From JACRLV01 sp045863555 (GTDB taxonomy: Bacteria; Planctomycetota; Phycisphaerae; UBA1845; Fen-1342), in the NCBI GenBank assembly GCA_045863555.1, contig BTUU01000006.1, forward strand, positions 282,309-346,308: a DNA stretch of 64,000 nucleotides, written 5' to 3'. A program made the translations under genes and the position numbers. The stretch's first letter is position 1. The number at the start of each line of letters is the position of its first letter. Under the pieces are notes generated by a model that worked only from the letters and a program-made list of their open reading frames with translations, searched no databases and was not told where the DNA came from. This document shows, in pieces, positions 48,430 to 57,437 of the stretch.

Positions 48430-49301
48430 TCCCGCATTCGAGCCAGTTCGAGCCGAATCTGCGGCGGCGGGCGCTGTGGGCCCGGGTCGTTCACGTGGGC
48501 TGCGCCATCATGAGCCTTTTCGGGCTCGTCGTGCTGTCCGTGCTCATCGGCCGCGTCTGGATCGACGGGTCGAGCCTGCTGACGTGGCAGTTCCTGACGG
48601 AAATGCCCAGCGAGCTGGATCCGCTCTCCGGCGGGATCAAGCCGGCGATCTACGGCACGGTCTGGCTGATCGGGCTGACGGCGCTGTTCGCGATTCCGGT
48701 GGGCATCGCGGCCGCGATCTACCTCGAGGAGTACGCCGAGCACAACGCGATCACGCGGTTCATTGCGTTGAATATCGCAAATCTCGCAGGGGTGCCGTCG
48801 GTGGTCTACGGCATCCTCGGCCTGACGCTGTTCGTGCGCTGGCTGAACTGCGGGCGCAGCATCATGGCCGGGGCGCTGACGCTCAGCCTGCTCGTGCTTC
48901 CGGTCATCATCATCGCCAGCCGCGAGGCGCTGGCGGCCGTTCCCAAGACGACGCGCCTGGCCGCGTATGCGCTGGGGTCGACGAAGTGGCAGACGATCTG
49001 GCACCATGTGCTTCCGGCGGCGGTCCCGGGCATCATGACGGGGCTGATCCTGGCGATGTCGCGGGCGATCGGCGAGGCCGCGCCGCTGATCGTCATCGGG
49101 GCGGTGGCGTTCATGATCGATCTTCCGCGGGGTCTGTTCGACTCGTTCCAGGTCGTGCCGATCACGATCTTCCAGGCGGCCGACAAGCCGGGCGAGGAGT
49201 GGCACCAGATCGCCTCGGCGTCGATCCTGGTGCTGCTGGGCGTGCTGCTGGCGATGAACGCGGTGGCGGTTACCATTCGGGCCATTCGGTCGAGGACCTG
49301 A
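48426..49301 (+). CDS. pstA: Phosphate ABC transporter permease
   Basis: A 291-residue permease. It overlaps pstC by four bases (ATGA). The helices include LIGLTALFAIPVGIAAAIYL and LAGVPSVVYGILGLTLFVRW. The coupling loop reads AYALGSTKWQTIWHHVLPAA, then SRAIGEAAPLIVIGA. Its charge and loop pattern distinguish it as the PstA member of the pair. Confidence 0.92.
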   Translation: MIPHSSQFEPNLRRRALWARVVHVGCAIMSLFGLVVLSVLIGRVWIDGSSLLTWQFLTEMPSELDPLSGGIKPAIYGTVWLIGLTALFAIPVGIAAAIYLEEYAEHNAITRFIALNIANLAGVPSVVYGILGLTLFVRWLNCGRSIMAGALTLSLLVLPVIIIASREALAAVPKTTRLAAYALGSTKWQTIWHHVLPAAVPGIMTGLILAMSRAIGEAAPLIVIGAVAFMIDLPRGLFDSFQVVPITIFQAADKPGEEWHQIASASILVLLGVLLAMNAVAVTIRAIRSRT

Positions 49302-49312
49302 CGGTGACCACG

Positions 49313-50140
49313 ATGAGCGCTCCCACGCTGCCGCCCCGCACGCCGACGCCGGAGATTCCGGCCGCGCGGTCGGCTGGGGGTGCGCAGGTGGATTCGGCCG
49401 TCATCCAGATCGAGAAACTGTCGATCCGCTACGGTTCCTTCCAGGCGATCCGCGACGTTTCGATGTCGATCGGCCGGAACCGGGTGACGGCGATCATCGG
49501 CCCGTCCGGGTGCGGCAAGAGCACGCTGCTGCGGGCGCTGAACCGGATGAACGACTTCGTGGCGCAGATGAAGGTCGAGGGCCGGGTGCTCTACAAGGGA
49601 CGGGACATCTACTCCCGGGATGTCGACCCGATTGACCTTCGCCGCAGCGTCGGCATGGTCTTTCAGAAGCCCAACCCGTTCCCGAAGTCGATCTACAACA
49701 ACGTCGCCTGGGGCGCGAAGATCAACGGCTACAAGGGCGACATGGACGACCTGGTCGTGCGTTCGCTCAAGGCCGCGGCGCTCTGGGAAGAGGTGGAGAG
49801 CAAGCTGCACCAGAGCGCGCTGAACCTCTCCGGCGGGCAGCAGCAGCGGCTGTGCATCGCACGGGCGATCGCGCTGGAGCCGGACGTCATCCTCATGGAC
49901 GAGCCGTGCTCGGCGCTGGATCCGATCGCCACGGCCCGCATCGAGGATCTGATCGGCGAACTCAAGAGCCGCTACACGGTCGTGCTCGTCACGCACAACA
50001 TGCAGCAGGCGGCCCGCGTCTCGGATAAGACCGCGTTCATGCTGCTGGGCGAGATGGTCGAGTTCGACGAGACGTCGAAGCTCTTCACCCGCCCCGGCGA
50101 CGCGCGCACGCAGGATTACATCACCGGCCGGTTCGGCTGA
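49313..50140 (+). CDS. pstB: Phosphate ABC transporter ATP-binding protein
   Basis: A 275-residue ATPase. Walker A GPSGCGKST, signature LSGGQQQR, Walker B VILMDEPCSALDP and the switch His in LVTHNMQQA are intact, and VFQKPNPFPKSIYNN is typical of PstB. An extra 25-residue Pro-rich leader precedes the conserved start. The ATG at 49313 was chosen; a GTG at 49304 is possible. It is last in the operon, with no phoU after it. Confidence 0.95.
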   Translation: MSAPTLPPRTPTPEIPAARSAGGAQVDSAVIQIEKLSIRYGSFQAIRDVSMSIGRNRVTAIIGPSGCGKSTLLRALNRMNDFVAQMKVEGRVLYKGRDIYSRDVDPIDLRRSVGMVFQKPNPFPKSIYNNVAWGAKINGYKGDMDDLVVRSLKAAALWEEVESKLHQSALNLSGGQQQRLCIARAIALEPDVILMDEPCSALDPIATARIEDLIGELKSRYTVVLVTHNMQQAARVSDKTAFMLLGEMVEFDETSKLFTRPGDARTQDYITGRFG

Positions 50141-50166
50141 TTTTCCGATCCGTCAGGAAATGGCAG

Positions 50167-50200
50167 CGGGGAGCACCGGTCGCCGGACCGATGCTCCCCG
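50167..50200. terminator. Hairpin terminator between pstB and the aquaporin gene
   Basis: CGGGGAGCA-C-CGGTC pairs with GACCG-A-TGCTCCCCG, a 14-bp stem interrupted by one mismatch. It lies between the convergent genes and can serve both. Confidence 0.75.
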
Positions 50201-50224
50201 CGAGTCGTTTCGGATCGACGCGGA

Positions 50225-50866
50225 TCAGGCGTCGGTCGGATTCTGGATCCGGAAGATGATCGCCGCGAGCGCACCGCCCGCGAACGGACCGACGAGGTAG
50301 ATCCAGACGAGCGGAATCGCTTCCTTGCCGATGTCCGCGCCGACGATCAGGCTCATCAGCGTCGGACCGAGGCCGACGGCGGGGTTGAACGCGCCGCCGC
50401 TCATGCCGCCGCCGGCGACCGCTGCGAAGAAGACCGTAAAACCGATCGCCAGGCCGTAGAACGAGTTGTTGGCCGTCCCCTTGGCCGTCGCGACGTTCAG
50501 GACGACGAGGCAGAGGGCGAATGTGAAAATCAGTTCGACGATCAGGGCGGAGGTGGTGTTGTCCGTGTTCCCCGGCATCACGGGATACGTCTTGTTGAGC
50601 AGGAAATAGACGAGACCCGCGGCCGCGAGCGCGCCCGCGACCTGCGAGATCATGTAGGCGATCGCGTCGCCGATATTACACCGGCCGCGCATCAGCACGG
50701 CGAGCGTCACGGCGGGGTTGAAATGGCCGCCGCTGATGTGTCCGCCCATGAAAATCATGCACATCAAGGATACGCCGATCGCGAGCGGCTTGAGGTTGCC
50801 CTCGGCCATGCCGATGGTCAGGACGAGGAAGAACGTACCGATGAACTCCGTGATGTACTTGTTCAT
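50225..50866 (-). CDS. Aquaporin/MIP family channel
   Basis: A 213-residue six-helix channel. The two half-helices carry GGHISGGHFNPAVTLAVLM and GGGMSGGAFNPAVGLGPTLM. The second NPA motif is followed by Val rather than the Arg that normally forms the water-selective filter, so conductance of a solute other than water is possible. The start MNKYITEFIGTFFLVLTIGM is typical. It is convergent with the pst operon and apparently monocistronic. Confidence 0.92.
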   Translation of the reverse strand: MNKYITEFIGTFFLVLTIGMAEGNLKPLAIGVSLMCMIFMGGHISGGHFNPAVTLAVLMRGRCNIGDAIAYMISQVAGALAAAGLVYFLLNKTYPVMPGNTDNTTSALIVELIFTFALCLVVLNVATAKGTANNSFYGLAIGFTVFFAAVAGGGMSGGAFNPAVGLGPTLMSLIVGADIGKEAIPLVWIYLVGPFAGGALAAIIFRIQNPTDA

Positions 50867-51026
50867 TTGAGAGTCTCTCTGTGCGATTGTTTTGAAAGTC
50901 GATCTCGGGTCGCCGAATCAACCGGATGGGCAGCGCCGGCGGCCGCGCTCCAACGCCGGCGGGCGGATCATATTTCGGATGTTCCGCGCGGGCAACGACG
51001 CCCGGGAAGCGCTGGCCGCGGCGGCG

Positions 51027-52796
51027 TCAGGGTGCGAGTCGCACCTTGGCCTCGACAGTTCGGGCGCGCGGGCCCGTGAAGCGGATCGTGGCGTCGCCGG
51101 CGCCGCGGACGAGCCACTGGACCGAGCGGACGCCCTCGCCGGGGACGCCGTTATCGAGCCAGAGCCGCACGGGCTGGTGCGCGACGAAGCTGAACGGCGT
51201 GGTGTAGCGATCGGGGCCGATGAATCCGCCGGCGACGACTTCCAGACCGGTGCCGGCGATCTCGACGCGGTCGCGCGGACCGTAGCGGCGCCGCGCGCCC
51301 TGGCCCGTGGTCGTGGGGATGATCCGCGTGTTTTTCAGGTCGGCCCGGACGCGGCTGAGACCGCCGCCGAGCGGCGTCACGTCGACGTTGGTGATTTCGA
51401 CGAGCGGCATGTGTTCCGCGTGGAACATCGTGAACGCGAAGTTGCGGTGGCATTCGTCTTCGAGCTGGAATGACGGCGGAACTCGGCCCTGCATCTTCAC
51501 CCAGCCGCCGAGTTCGACGTCGCCGTAGACGGGGTGCTTGAATTTCTTCCAGGGCACGAAGGTCTGGCCGAAGAGCAGCAGGTCATTGAAGTCCATCTGG
51601 GCGGTCTGCGCCTCGGCCCCGCGGGCGGCCTCCTCTTTCTCGTAGTAGTACTTGCGGCCGGTCCACAGCTCGTTGGTGAAGCTGATGATGCCGAGGTCCT
51701 CGGCGGTCCAGTTGATGAATCCGCCATGGACGGTGTAGAGGTCGCGATAGATCACGGAATAGGTGTAGAGCGGGAGGATGCGCTCGCCGCGCTGGCCGAT
51801 GCGGTCGTAGACGGCGACGTCCTGCTGCGGGTAGTCGACGTATTCGGCGCCGGGGCCGCGGAGCATCATGCCCGCTGCGTTGTGATAGGACTGCACGGCG
51901 GCGATGTTCGGATGGGCGAGAATGAAATCGGCGATGCACTTGCTCTCGGGCAGGCTGAGGGGATAGTCGCCGGAGCCGCCCTGGATGTACTCGGGCTGCC
52001 AGTCGGCGGGCCAGTTGCGGTTCGGGTCGTAGCCGCCCGGGCCGTCCTCGTTCACATCGCCGTCGCCGTCGTCGTCGAGGCCTTCGCCACCGAAATAGCG
52101 CGTGAAGCGCTTGAACTCGCCCTTCGCGTCGGGCGGGATCATTTCGAGGATGCGCGGGTCATTTGCGGATTCGCGCCAGCGGCCGTTGGGATCCTCCTTG
52201 CGCATCTGGAGCAGCCAGCCGTCGCCGTCGAGATCGTTGGGCGGGTCCTCGTCGAAGAGACCGTCCCCGTCGTCGTCGGTCGGTTTCTGGCCGCCGCGCG
52301 AGCTGCTGCTCGTGTTGGCCTTCGCGAACCAGTAGGCCCGGCCGTCGGGATTGACCATGGGGATGAAATAGAACGCCGAACGGTCCATGAGCTGCGTGAG
52401 CTGCTCGACCTTGCCGTAGCTCTTGGTGAGGTACCAGATCGAGTAGAGCACGGTCTCGGCGGCCTGGGCTTCGTTGCCGTGGATGTTCCCGTCGATGTAC
52501 ATCGCCGGTTTCTCGGTGTCCTTGCCGGTCTTCGCGACGTTCAGCGTGATCAGCCAGATGTCGCGGCCCTGGACGCTCTTGCCGATCGAGGTGAGCGTGA
52601 GCAGGTCGGGATACGCGGTCGCGAGGTCGCGGCAGATCTGCGTGACTTCGTCGAAGTCGTACAGGCGGTTCCAGGCGACGTTGACCTTGCTGGGGTACTG
52701 GTAGGCGTCCTGGGCGGATGCGGACGAGGCCAGCAGCAGCAGCGCGGAAAGCAGAAGCCGAGGACGACCGGCGCACATTCGTCTGGTGGTGTTCAT
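51027..52796 (-). CDS. Secreted M14 zinc carboxypeptidase
   Basis: A 589-residue exported metallopeptidase with signal peptide RLLLSALLLLASSASAQD. The zinc motif is H106-x2-E109 in IDGNIHGNEAQAAE. The substrate Arg is in YDPNRNWPADW and the third zinc His in AVQSYHNAAG. A candidate general-base Glu is in SFTNELWTG. Two Asp-rich Ca-binding-like loops, DDDGDGLFDEDPPNDLDGDG and DDDGDGDVNEDGPGG, are inserted between the zinc motif and the Arg. A beta-rich C-terminal domain of about 120 residues follows. It should release C-terminal residues from peptides outside the cell. Confidence 0.9.
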   Translation of the reverse strand: MNTTRRMCAGRPRLLLSALLLLASSASAQDAYQYPSKVNVAWNRLYDFDEVTQICRDLATAYPDLLTLTSIGKSVQGRDIWLITLNVAKTGKDTEKPAMYIDGNIHGNEAQAAETVLYSIWYLTKSYGKVEQLTQLMDRSAFYFIPMVNPDGRAYWFAKANTSSSSRGGQKPTDDDGDGLFDEDPPNDLDGDGWLLQMRKEDPNGRWRESANDPRILEMIPPDAKGEFKRFTRYFGGEGLDDDGDGDVNEDGPGGYDPNRNWPADWQPEYIQGGSGDYPLSLPESKCIADFILAHPNIAAVQSYHNAAGMMLRGPGAEYVDYPQQDVAVYDRIGQRGERILPLYTYSVIYRDLYTVHGGFINWTAEDLGIISFTNELWTGRKYYYEKEEAARGAEAQTAQMDFNDLLLFGQTFVPWKKFKHPVYGDVELGGWVKMQGRVPPSFQLEDECHRNFAFTMFHAEHMPLVEITNVDVTPLGGGLSRVRADLKNTRIIPTTTGQGARRRYGPRDRVEIAGTGLEVVAGGFIGPDRYTTPFSFVAHQPVRLWLDNGVPGEGVRSVQWLVRGAGDATIRFTGPRARTVEAKVRLAP

Positions 52797-54844
52797 TCGC
52801 CTTCCTCCCGGCCCGGCGCTGTCGCTTCGAGCTTGATGGTCCTGGTCATCTCGCCGAACCGGCGTGCGTGCACACGGAATGTGATCGAGTCGCCGGCGGA
52901 CCCGCGGATGAGCCAGCGCATCGGCGACGTCGCGCCGTGGCCGGGTACATACGCCGCCCGCTCGGTGACTTCACCGCCCACGATCCGCTCACGGGCGACC
53001 TTCGGCTGCACGACGAACGCGGGCTCCCGGATCATGCGGGCGATGGCGAGGTGCGTCGGCAGGAATGTCGGATTGACGATGCGAAGTTGAATCTCCCAGA
53101 CGTCGCCGCCCGCATTCGCGATTTTCACGATGCGCGCTTCGGGCTTCGGCAGCGCCGCAGCGACCTCTAGCACGAATTTCGCCTGCGGCTCGGTCAGCGA
53201 GTCGATTTCGCCGGCCGGAGGGTTCCAGGCGAGGCCCGGCACGAGACCGCCGATCTCGACTTCGCCGAAGGTCGGATGCGGCGCGGCTTTCCAGGGGATG
53301 AACCCCGCGCCGCCGCGGCGCTCGTCGAGGTACTTGAGCCATTTCTTCACGCCGTCGGAGGACTCCAGGCGGGCGGCGATGGCATCCGCGGCCGCGCTGT
53401 CGATCGGCGCGGCAGCCTGCGGGGGTCCGCCGCCGGGAAATCCGCCGCGTCGGCCGCGTCCGCCTCCGGGGGGACCGCCGCCTCCGCGCCCTCCGCCTCC
53501 GCCCGGCGCCGCCGTCGGGCCCGGCGCTCCGCCACCCGCCGGGGCGCCGCCCGCGCCGCCGGGTGCTCCGCCTTCCGGCGGCGCGCCAGCCCGACCGCCG
53601 CGGCCACCGCGACGCGGTCGAGGGGCATCGCCGCCCTCGGGCTCGGCGCCGTCGGCCGGCTGCGAGGACGTCTGCGACGTCGGCTCGGACGTTGCCGGCT
53701 GAGATGCGGCTGCGTCGAGCGGCCACCAGGGCGTGATCGCGAACGTGGGCAGTCCCTGCTGGCTGTATAGCCAGGCATAGAGCGCTCCCTCGGGCTTTGC
53801 GCCCGCGAGCGTCTTGTAGCCGCTGATCGCCTTGTATTTCTCGCCTAGTTTTTCGTAGAGCGGGACGTCGTCGGGGTGGAGGTCGCGGTAGTCGCGTCCG
53901 CTGGGGCCGCGCGCCTGCCCCTTCGGCACGTTGACGAGATTGTCGTTGCGGCCGTAAACGAGGGCCGCGCGGATATTCGGGCGTGCGAGCACGAATTCTG
54001 CGAGGGCGCGCGTCTCCGGCTCGCTCAGAGCGTGCGGGCCGGCGGCGGGGACTCCGGGTTCGAAGAAGTGCGGCCAGTTGCGATCGAGGTCGACGCCGCC
54101 GGGGCCGTCTTCGTCGATGAGTCCGTCGCCGTCGTCGTCGCGGCCTTCGAGGACGAGGCGATAGAGGCCGGTCTCGCCCTTGTTTCGATCGGCTTTGCGG
54201 AGCAGGCGCGGTTCATCGGGGTCGACCATCCACTCGCCCTCGGGATCGCGGTAGCGCATGACGCCGATGACGCCGTCGCCGTCGAGATCGTTGGGGCCGT
54301 CGTCGTCGATCGCATCGTCGCGGTCGTCATCGACGGGACGGTTGTTGAGCGTCGACTCATCGCGAACGGCGGTGAAATAGCGTTCGACGCCGTCGGGGTT
54401 CGCCCGCGGAATCACGATGAGCGTGTGTTCCTTCAGCAGTTTCGCCTCGGGGCCGTCGGCGGCGTCGCGTGCCCGGGCGAGCAGGTGTCGGGCGACGTGA
54501 AAGGCGACTTCGCTGGACGAGACGTGCTGGCCGTCGATGCCGCCGACCAGCAGGATCGCGGGGCGCTTGCCCGGCTCGACCGCACCGGGAAGCGCGACCT
54601 GGACGGCCCAGACCGTTCGGTCGGCAGACGTCGAGGACACCTTCTCGAGAGTGGCTGCACCCTGGCTGGCGTCGACCCACGCCCGGAGATCGCGGGTGAA
54701 CGCGGCGTAGTTGCGGTACGCCGCCTGGGTGGCCGCGGGAGACGTGGCCGGATTTACCTGCACGCTCGTTTCGGCCGGTTCTGACGCCGGCGCGCCTGCG
54801 CAGGCGAGGAGCAGCGCGCAGCCGCTGGAAAATCGATTGGACAT
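52793..54844 (-). CDS. Degenerate M14 peptidase paralogue with Gly/Pro-rich insertion
   Basis: A 683-residue exported protein taken from the ATG at 54844, upstream of and overlapping (ATGA) the active carboxypeptidase gene. The fold signature is kept (VIPRANPDGVERYF, DDDGDGLIDEDGPGG, VDLDRNWPHFF). However, the zinc H-x2-E site reads GGIDGQHVSSSE, the third His (YHNAAG) is YGRNDNL, and the catalytic Glu region is FAITPWWP. It is therefore probably not a protease. Residues about 400-480 form an 80-residue Gly/Pro/Arg-rich low-complexity segment. It may regulate or bind substrate for its partner. Confidence 0.85.
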   Translation of the reverse strand: MSNRFSSGCALLLACAGAPASEPAETSVQVNPATSPAATQAAYRNYAAFTRDLRAWVDASQGAATLEKVSSTSADRTVWAVQVALPGAVEPGKRPAILLVGGIDGQHVSSSEVAFHVARHLLARARDAADGPEAKLLKEHTLIVIPRANPDGVERYFTAVRDESTLNNRPVDDDRDDAIDDDGPNDLDGDGVIGVMRYRDPEGEWMVDPDEPRLLRKADRNKGETGLYRLVLEGRDDDGDGLIDEDGPGGVDLDRNWPHFFEPGVPAAGPHALSEPETRALAEFVLARPNIRAALVYGRNDNLVNVPKGQARGPSGRDYRDLHPDDVPLYEKLGEKYKAISGYKTLAGAKPEGALYAWLYSQQGLPTFAITPWWPLDAAASQPATSEPTSQTSSQPADGAEPEGGDAPRPRRGGRGGRAGAPPEGGAPGGAGGAPAGGGAPGPTAAPGGGGGRGGGGPPGGGRGRRGGFPGGGPPQAAAPIDSAAADAIAARLESSDGVKKWLKYLDERRGGAGFIPWKAAPHPTFGEVEIGGLVPGLAWNPPAGEIDSLTEPQAKFVLEVAAALPKPEARIVKIANAGGDVWEIQLRIVNPTFLPTHLAIARMIREPAFVVQPKVARERIVGGEVTERAAYVPGHGATSPMRWLIRGSAGDSITFRVHARRFGEMTRTIKLEATAPGREEGE

Positions 54845-54904
54845 GAACACCCCTGCTGAAGCCAGATCGGATCGGGGAATCCTACCGCTGGGCCGATCGG
54901 CGTG

Positions 54905-56143
54905 CTACGACGCGAGTTCCCAGCGGCAATAAGCCCGCACGTAGAGGCATTGCAGGATCAGCAGGGCGGCGAGCAGCCCGGCCGCAACGGCCGGCCGGTT
55001 GCGGATGGGACGCCACGCCGCGAGTGCGGCGAAGCAGGGCAGCGCGGCGAGCTGGTAGCGCGAGATCCCGATCATCCGCGTCCCGTTGTAGGGGTCGGGC
55101 AGGTAGGCCATCAGAAAGATGAAAAACGGAATGAGGTACGTCAGGCGCGGGAACGGCCCCGGCCGGCGCAGTCCGACCGCCGCGATGATCAGCACGAGCA
55201 GGTTCAGCAGGGCATTCCAGGTTTCGGGCTGGGTCAGGCGGTCGAATTCGCCGCGAGCGGCGTACTTGAACGGCTTGAACGCGTGTTCGACGACCGGCTT
55301 GAGTCCGAAGAGTCGGCCGGTGGTCTTGTTGTCATCGTGCGCGGCCCAGGATGACTGCGAGGAGAGAAAGGCCGTCGGGGAACCGTAGCGCCAGCCGAGA
55401 TACCCCATGTACGCGGCGAAACCGCTGCACGCGACGGCGAAGACGGCGGCCGCCGCGGCGACGCGGCGCCGGACGGGCGAGCCGGCAGTCCATCGCCAGT
55501 TGAGCAGCGTAACGACGGCGGCGATGGCGAGGCCGGTCGGGCGTGCGGCCGTGCAGAGGGCGGTCGCAAGGGCGGCGAGGCCGAAGCGGCCGCGATCGGC
55601 GGTGCAGAGCATGGCGGCGATGCCGAGAACGAAGAGTCCTTCGGGATAACCGGTCGAGAAGAACATCGCGGGTGGATACGCGGACAAGAGCGCGACGGCC
55701 AGCAGCGCGGTTCCCTGTCCGGCGCGTCGAGCGACCCAGACGTAGAAGAGGAGAATGGCCAGAGCGGCTTCAAGGTGGGCGACGACGACGAGAGCGACGT
55801 CGGGCGCGCCGTCCCAGTCGGTGAGGGCGCGGGCGAGCCAGATCGCCGGGCGGGCTGTAAGGGAGTACGCGGGGAAGAAGGCGACGGTATCGGTGATCCG
55901 CGGCGGGTAACCCTCGACGGCAATGAGGCGGTAATGGCCGGCGTCCCAGCGCATCAACGGGACGGGCGACCACCAGTCGGGCCACGTTGCAGCGCCGGGG
56001 CGATCGGGCCCGGAAGGCGTCAGGAGCGCGACGGCGAGGACGAGCGCGCGGGTGGCGGCGAAGATCAGCAGCGCGAGCCACGGGCCGGCGCGGGTCGAGC
56101 GTGGCGGGGCGGCGAGCGGTTCGGCAGGCGCGAGCGTGGTCAT
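54905..56143 (-). CDS. PIG-V-like membrane mannosyltransferase
   Basis: A 412-residue polytopic membrane protein with about ten hydrophobic segments. After the first helix, RWDAGHYRLIAVEGYPP and the VAFFPAYSLTARPAIWLA segment match the luminal catalytic loop of PIG-V/GT-C mannosyltransferases. Later helices are Ala/Leu-rich, and a GTRMIGISRYQLAALPCFAA segment resembles the C-terminal family block. The start is the ATG at 56143; the much longer upstream frame opposes the FIST gene and is rejected. It probably transfers a sugar from a polyprenyl donor outside the membrane. Confidence 0.78.
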   Translation of the reverse strand: MTTLAPAEPLAAPPRSTRAGPWLALLIFAATRALVLAVALLTPSGPDRPGAATWPDWWSPVPLMRWDAGHYRLIAVEGYPPRITDTVAFFPAYSLTARPAIWLARALTDWDGAPDVALVVVAHLEAALAILLFYVWVARRAGQGTALLAVALLSAYPPAMFFSTGYPEGLFVLGIAAMLCTADRGRFGLAALATALCTAARPTGLAIAAVVTLLNWRWTAGSPVRRRVAAAAAVFAVACSGFAAYMGYLGWRYGSPTAFLSSQSSWAAHDDNKTTGRLFGLKPVVEHAFKPFKYAARGEFDRLTQPETWNALLNLLVLIIAAVGLRRPGPFPRLTYLIPFFIFLMAYLPDPYNGTRMIGISRYQLAALPCFAALAAWRPIRNRPAVAAGLLAALLILQCLYVRAYCRWELAS

Positions 56144-56231
56144 GCGCGGAGGAAGCGTGATCGCTGAGCGGCGTTTTCGCAACTGCGGGGGGCATCCGGG
56201 GCGGTTGGAGGCCGCGCGCCGCCGGGATACC

Positions 56232-57437
56232 ATGGAGTCCATGGGCGAAAAGGCGGGAGGGATGATCGTCACGTCGGCGATCGCGAATGTTGTCGGGCAC
56301 GACGACACGGCGAAGAACCTGATCAACGCCGTCACGTCCGGGCTCGGCGGCCGTCGCGCCGATCTCCTGCTGGTTTTTTCGAGCGCCCATTTCGACGACG
56401 AGGTCGAGCGGCTGGTGGAGCGGCTGAACGAGGCTCTTTCGCCGCGGACGCTGATCGGAACGTCGGGCGAAGCGGTGATCTGCAACGCGCTGGAATATGA
56501 GCATCAGCCGGCGCTGTCGATCTGGGCGGCCCACCTGCCCGACGTCGAGCTCCGCTCGTTTCACTTCTCCGATCATGAGGACCTGAGCCGAATTGACGGC
56601 GACGAAGCGCTGCGCGAGCACCTCGGCGTACCGGCGGACGTGAATTCGCACTTCATTCTGCTCGGCGATCCGTTCAGCTTCGGCCGGGGCACGCTGGATC
56701 TGCTGGAACGGCTGAACTCGGCGTTTCCGGGTCGGCCCGCGATCGGGGGGATGGCGTCGGCGGCGGACAGCCCGAACGAGAACATCGTGGTCTTCGACGG
56801 GGAAGTGCTCCGGCACGGGCTGACGGGCGTCGCGCTCTGGGGCCGCGTGACGATCGACACGATCGTTTCGCAGGGGTGCCGGCCGATCGGGCGGCACCTG
56901 GTCATCACGCGATCAGAGAAAAACGCAATCCTCGAAGTCGGCGGGATCACGCCCTACGAGGCGATTCAGAAGATCTGGAACGAGAGCCCCTCCCGCGATC
57001 GTGAACTGGTCATGCGCGGCGGGCTGCTCGTCGGCCGGGTCATCAACGAGTACAAGGCGACGTTCTCGCGCGGCGATTTCCTCGTCCAGAATCCGATGCA
57101 CATCGACAAGGAGTCGGGCGCGATGTTCCTGCCCGATCGCGTCCGGCCCGGGCAGACGATCCAGTTTCACCTGCGCGACGGCGATTCCGCCGCGGACGAC
57201 CTGAAGACGCTGCTTTCACACCCGCGCCCGCCGGCCGCGGGCGGACTGCTCTTTTCGTGCAACGGGCGCGGCACGCGGCTCTTCCCCGATCGCAACCACG
57301 ACGCCCGCGCCGTGACGGAATCGGCGGGCGCGATCCCGGTGGCCGGGTTCTTCTGCGCGGGCGAAATCGGCCCGATCGGCGCGCGGAATTTCGTCCACGG
57401 CCATACGGCGAGCATCGGCTTTTTCCGACCGGCATGA
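56232..57437 (+). CDS. FIST-domain sensory protein
   Basis: A 401-residue soluble protein with FIST_N (about residues 10-200, RADLLLVFSSAHFDDEVERL, GTSGEAVICNALEYE, AIGGMASAADSPNENIVVFD) and FIST_C (about 220-400, QGCRPIGRHLVITRSEKNAI, GGLLFSCNGRGTRLF, PVAGFFCAGEIGPIG, FVHGHTASIGFFRP). FIST domains are thought to bind small ligands such as amino acids in signal transduction. It lacks an output domain. Its stop overlaps the rnpA start (ATGA). Confidence 0.92.
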   Translation: MESMGEKAGGMIVTSAIANVVGHDDTAKNLINAVTSGLGGRRADLLLVFSSAHFDDEVERLVERLNEALSPRTLIGTSGEAVICNALEYEHQPALSIWAAHLPDVELRSFHFSDHEDLSRIDGDEALREHLGVPADVNSHFILLGDPFSFGRGTLDLLERLNSAFPGRPAIGGMASAADSPNENIVVFDGEVLRHGLTGVALWGRVTIDTIVSQGCRPIGRHLVITRSEKNAILEVGGITPYEAIQKIWNESPSRDRELVMRGGLLVGRVINEYKATFSRGDFLVQNPMHIDKESGAMFLPDRVRPGQTIQFHLRDGDSAADDLKTLLSHPRPPAAGGLLFSCNGRGTRLFPDRNHDARAVTESAGAIPVAGFFCAGEIGPIGARNFVHGHTASIGFFRPA

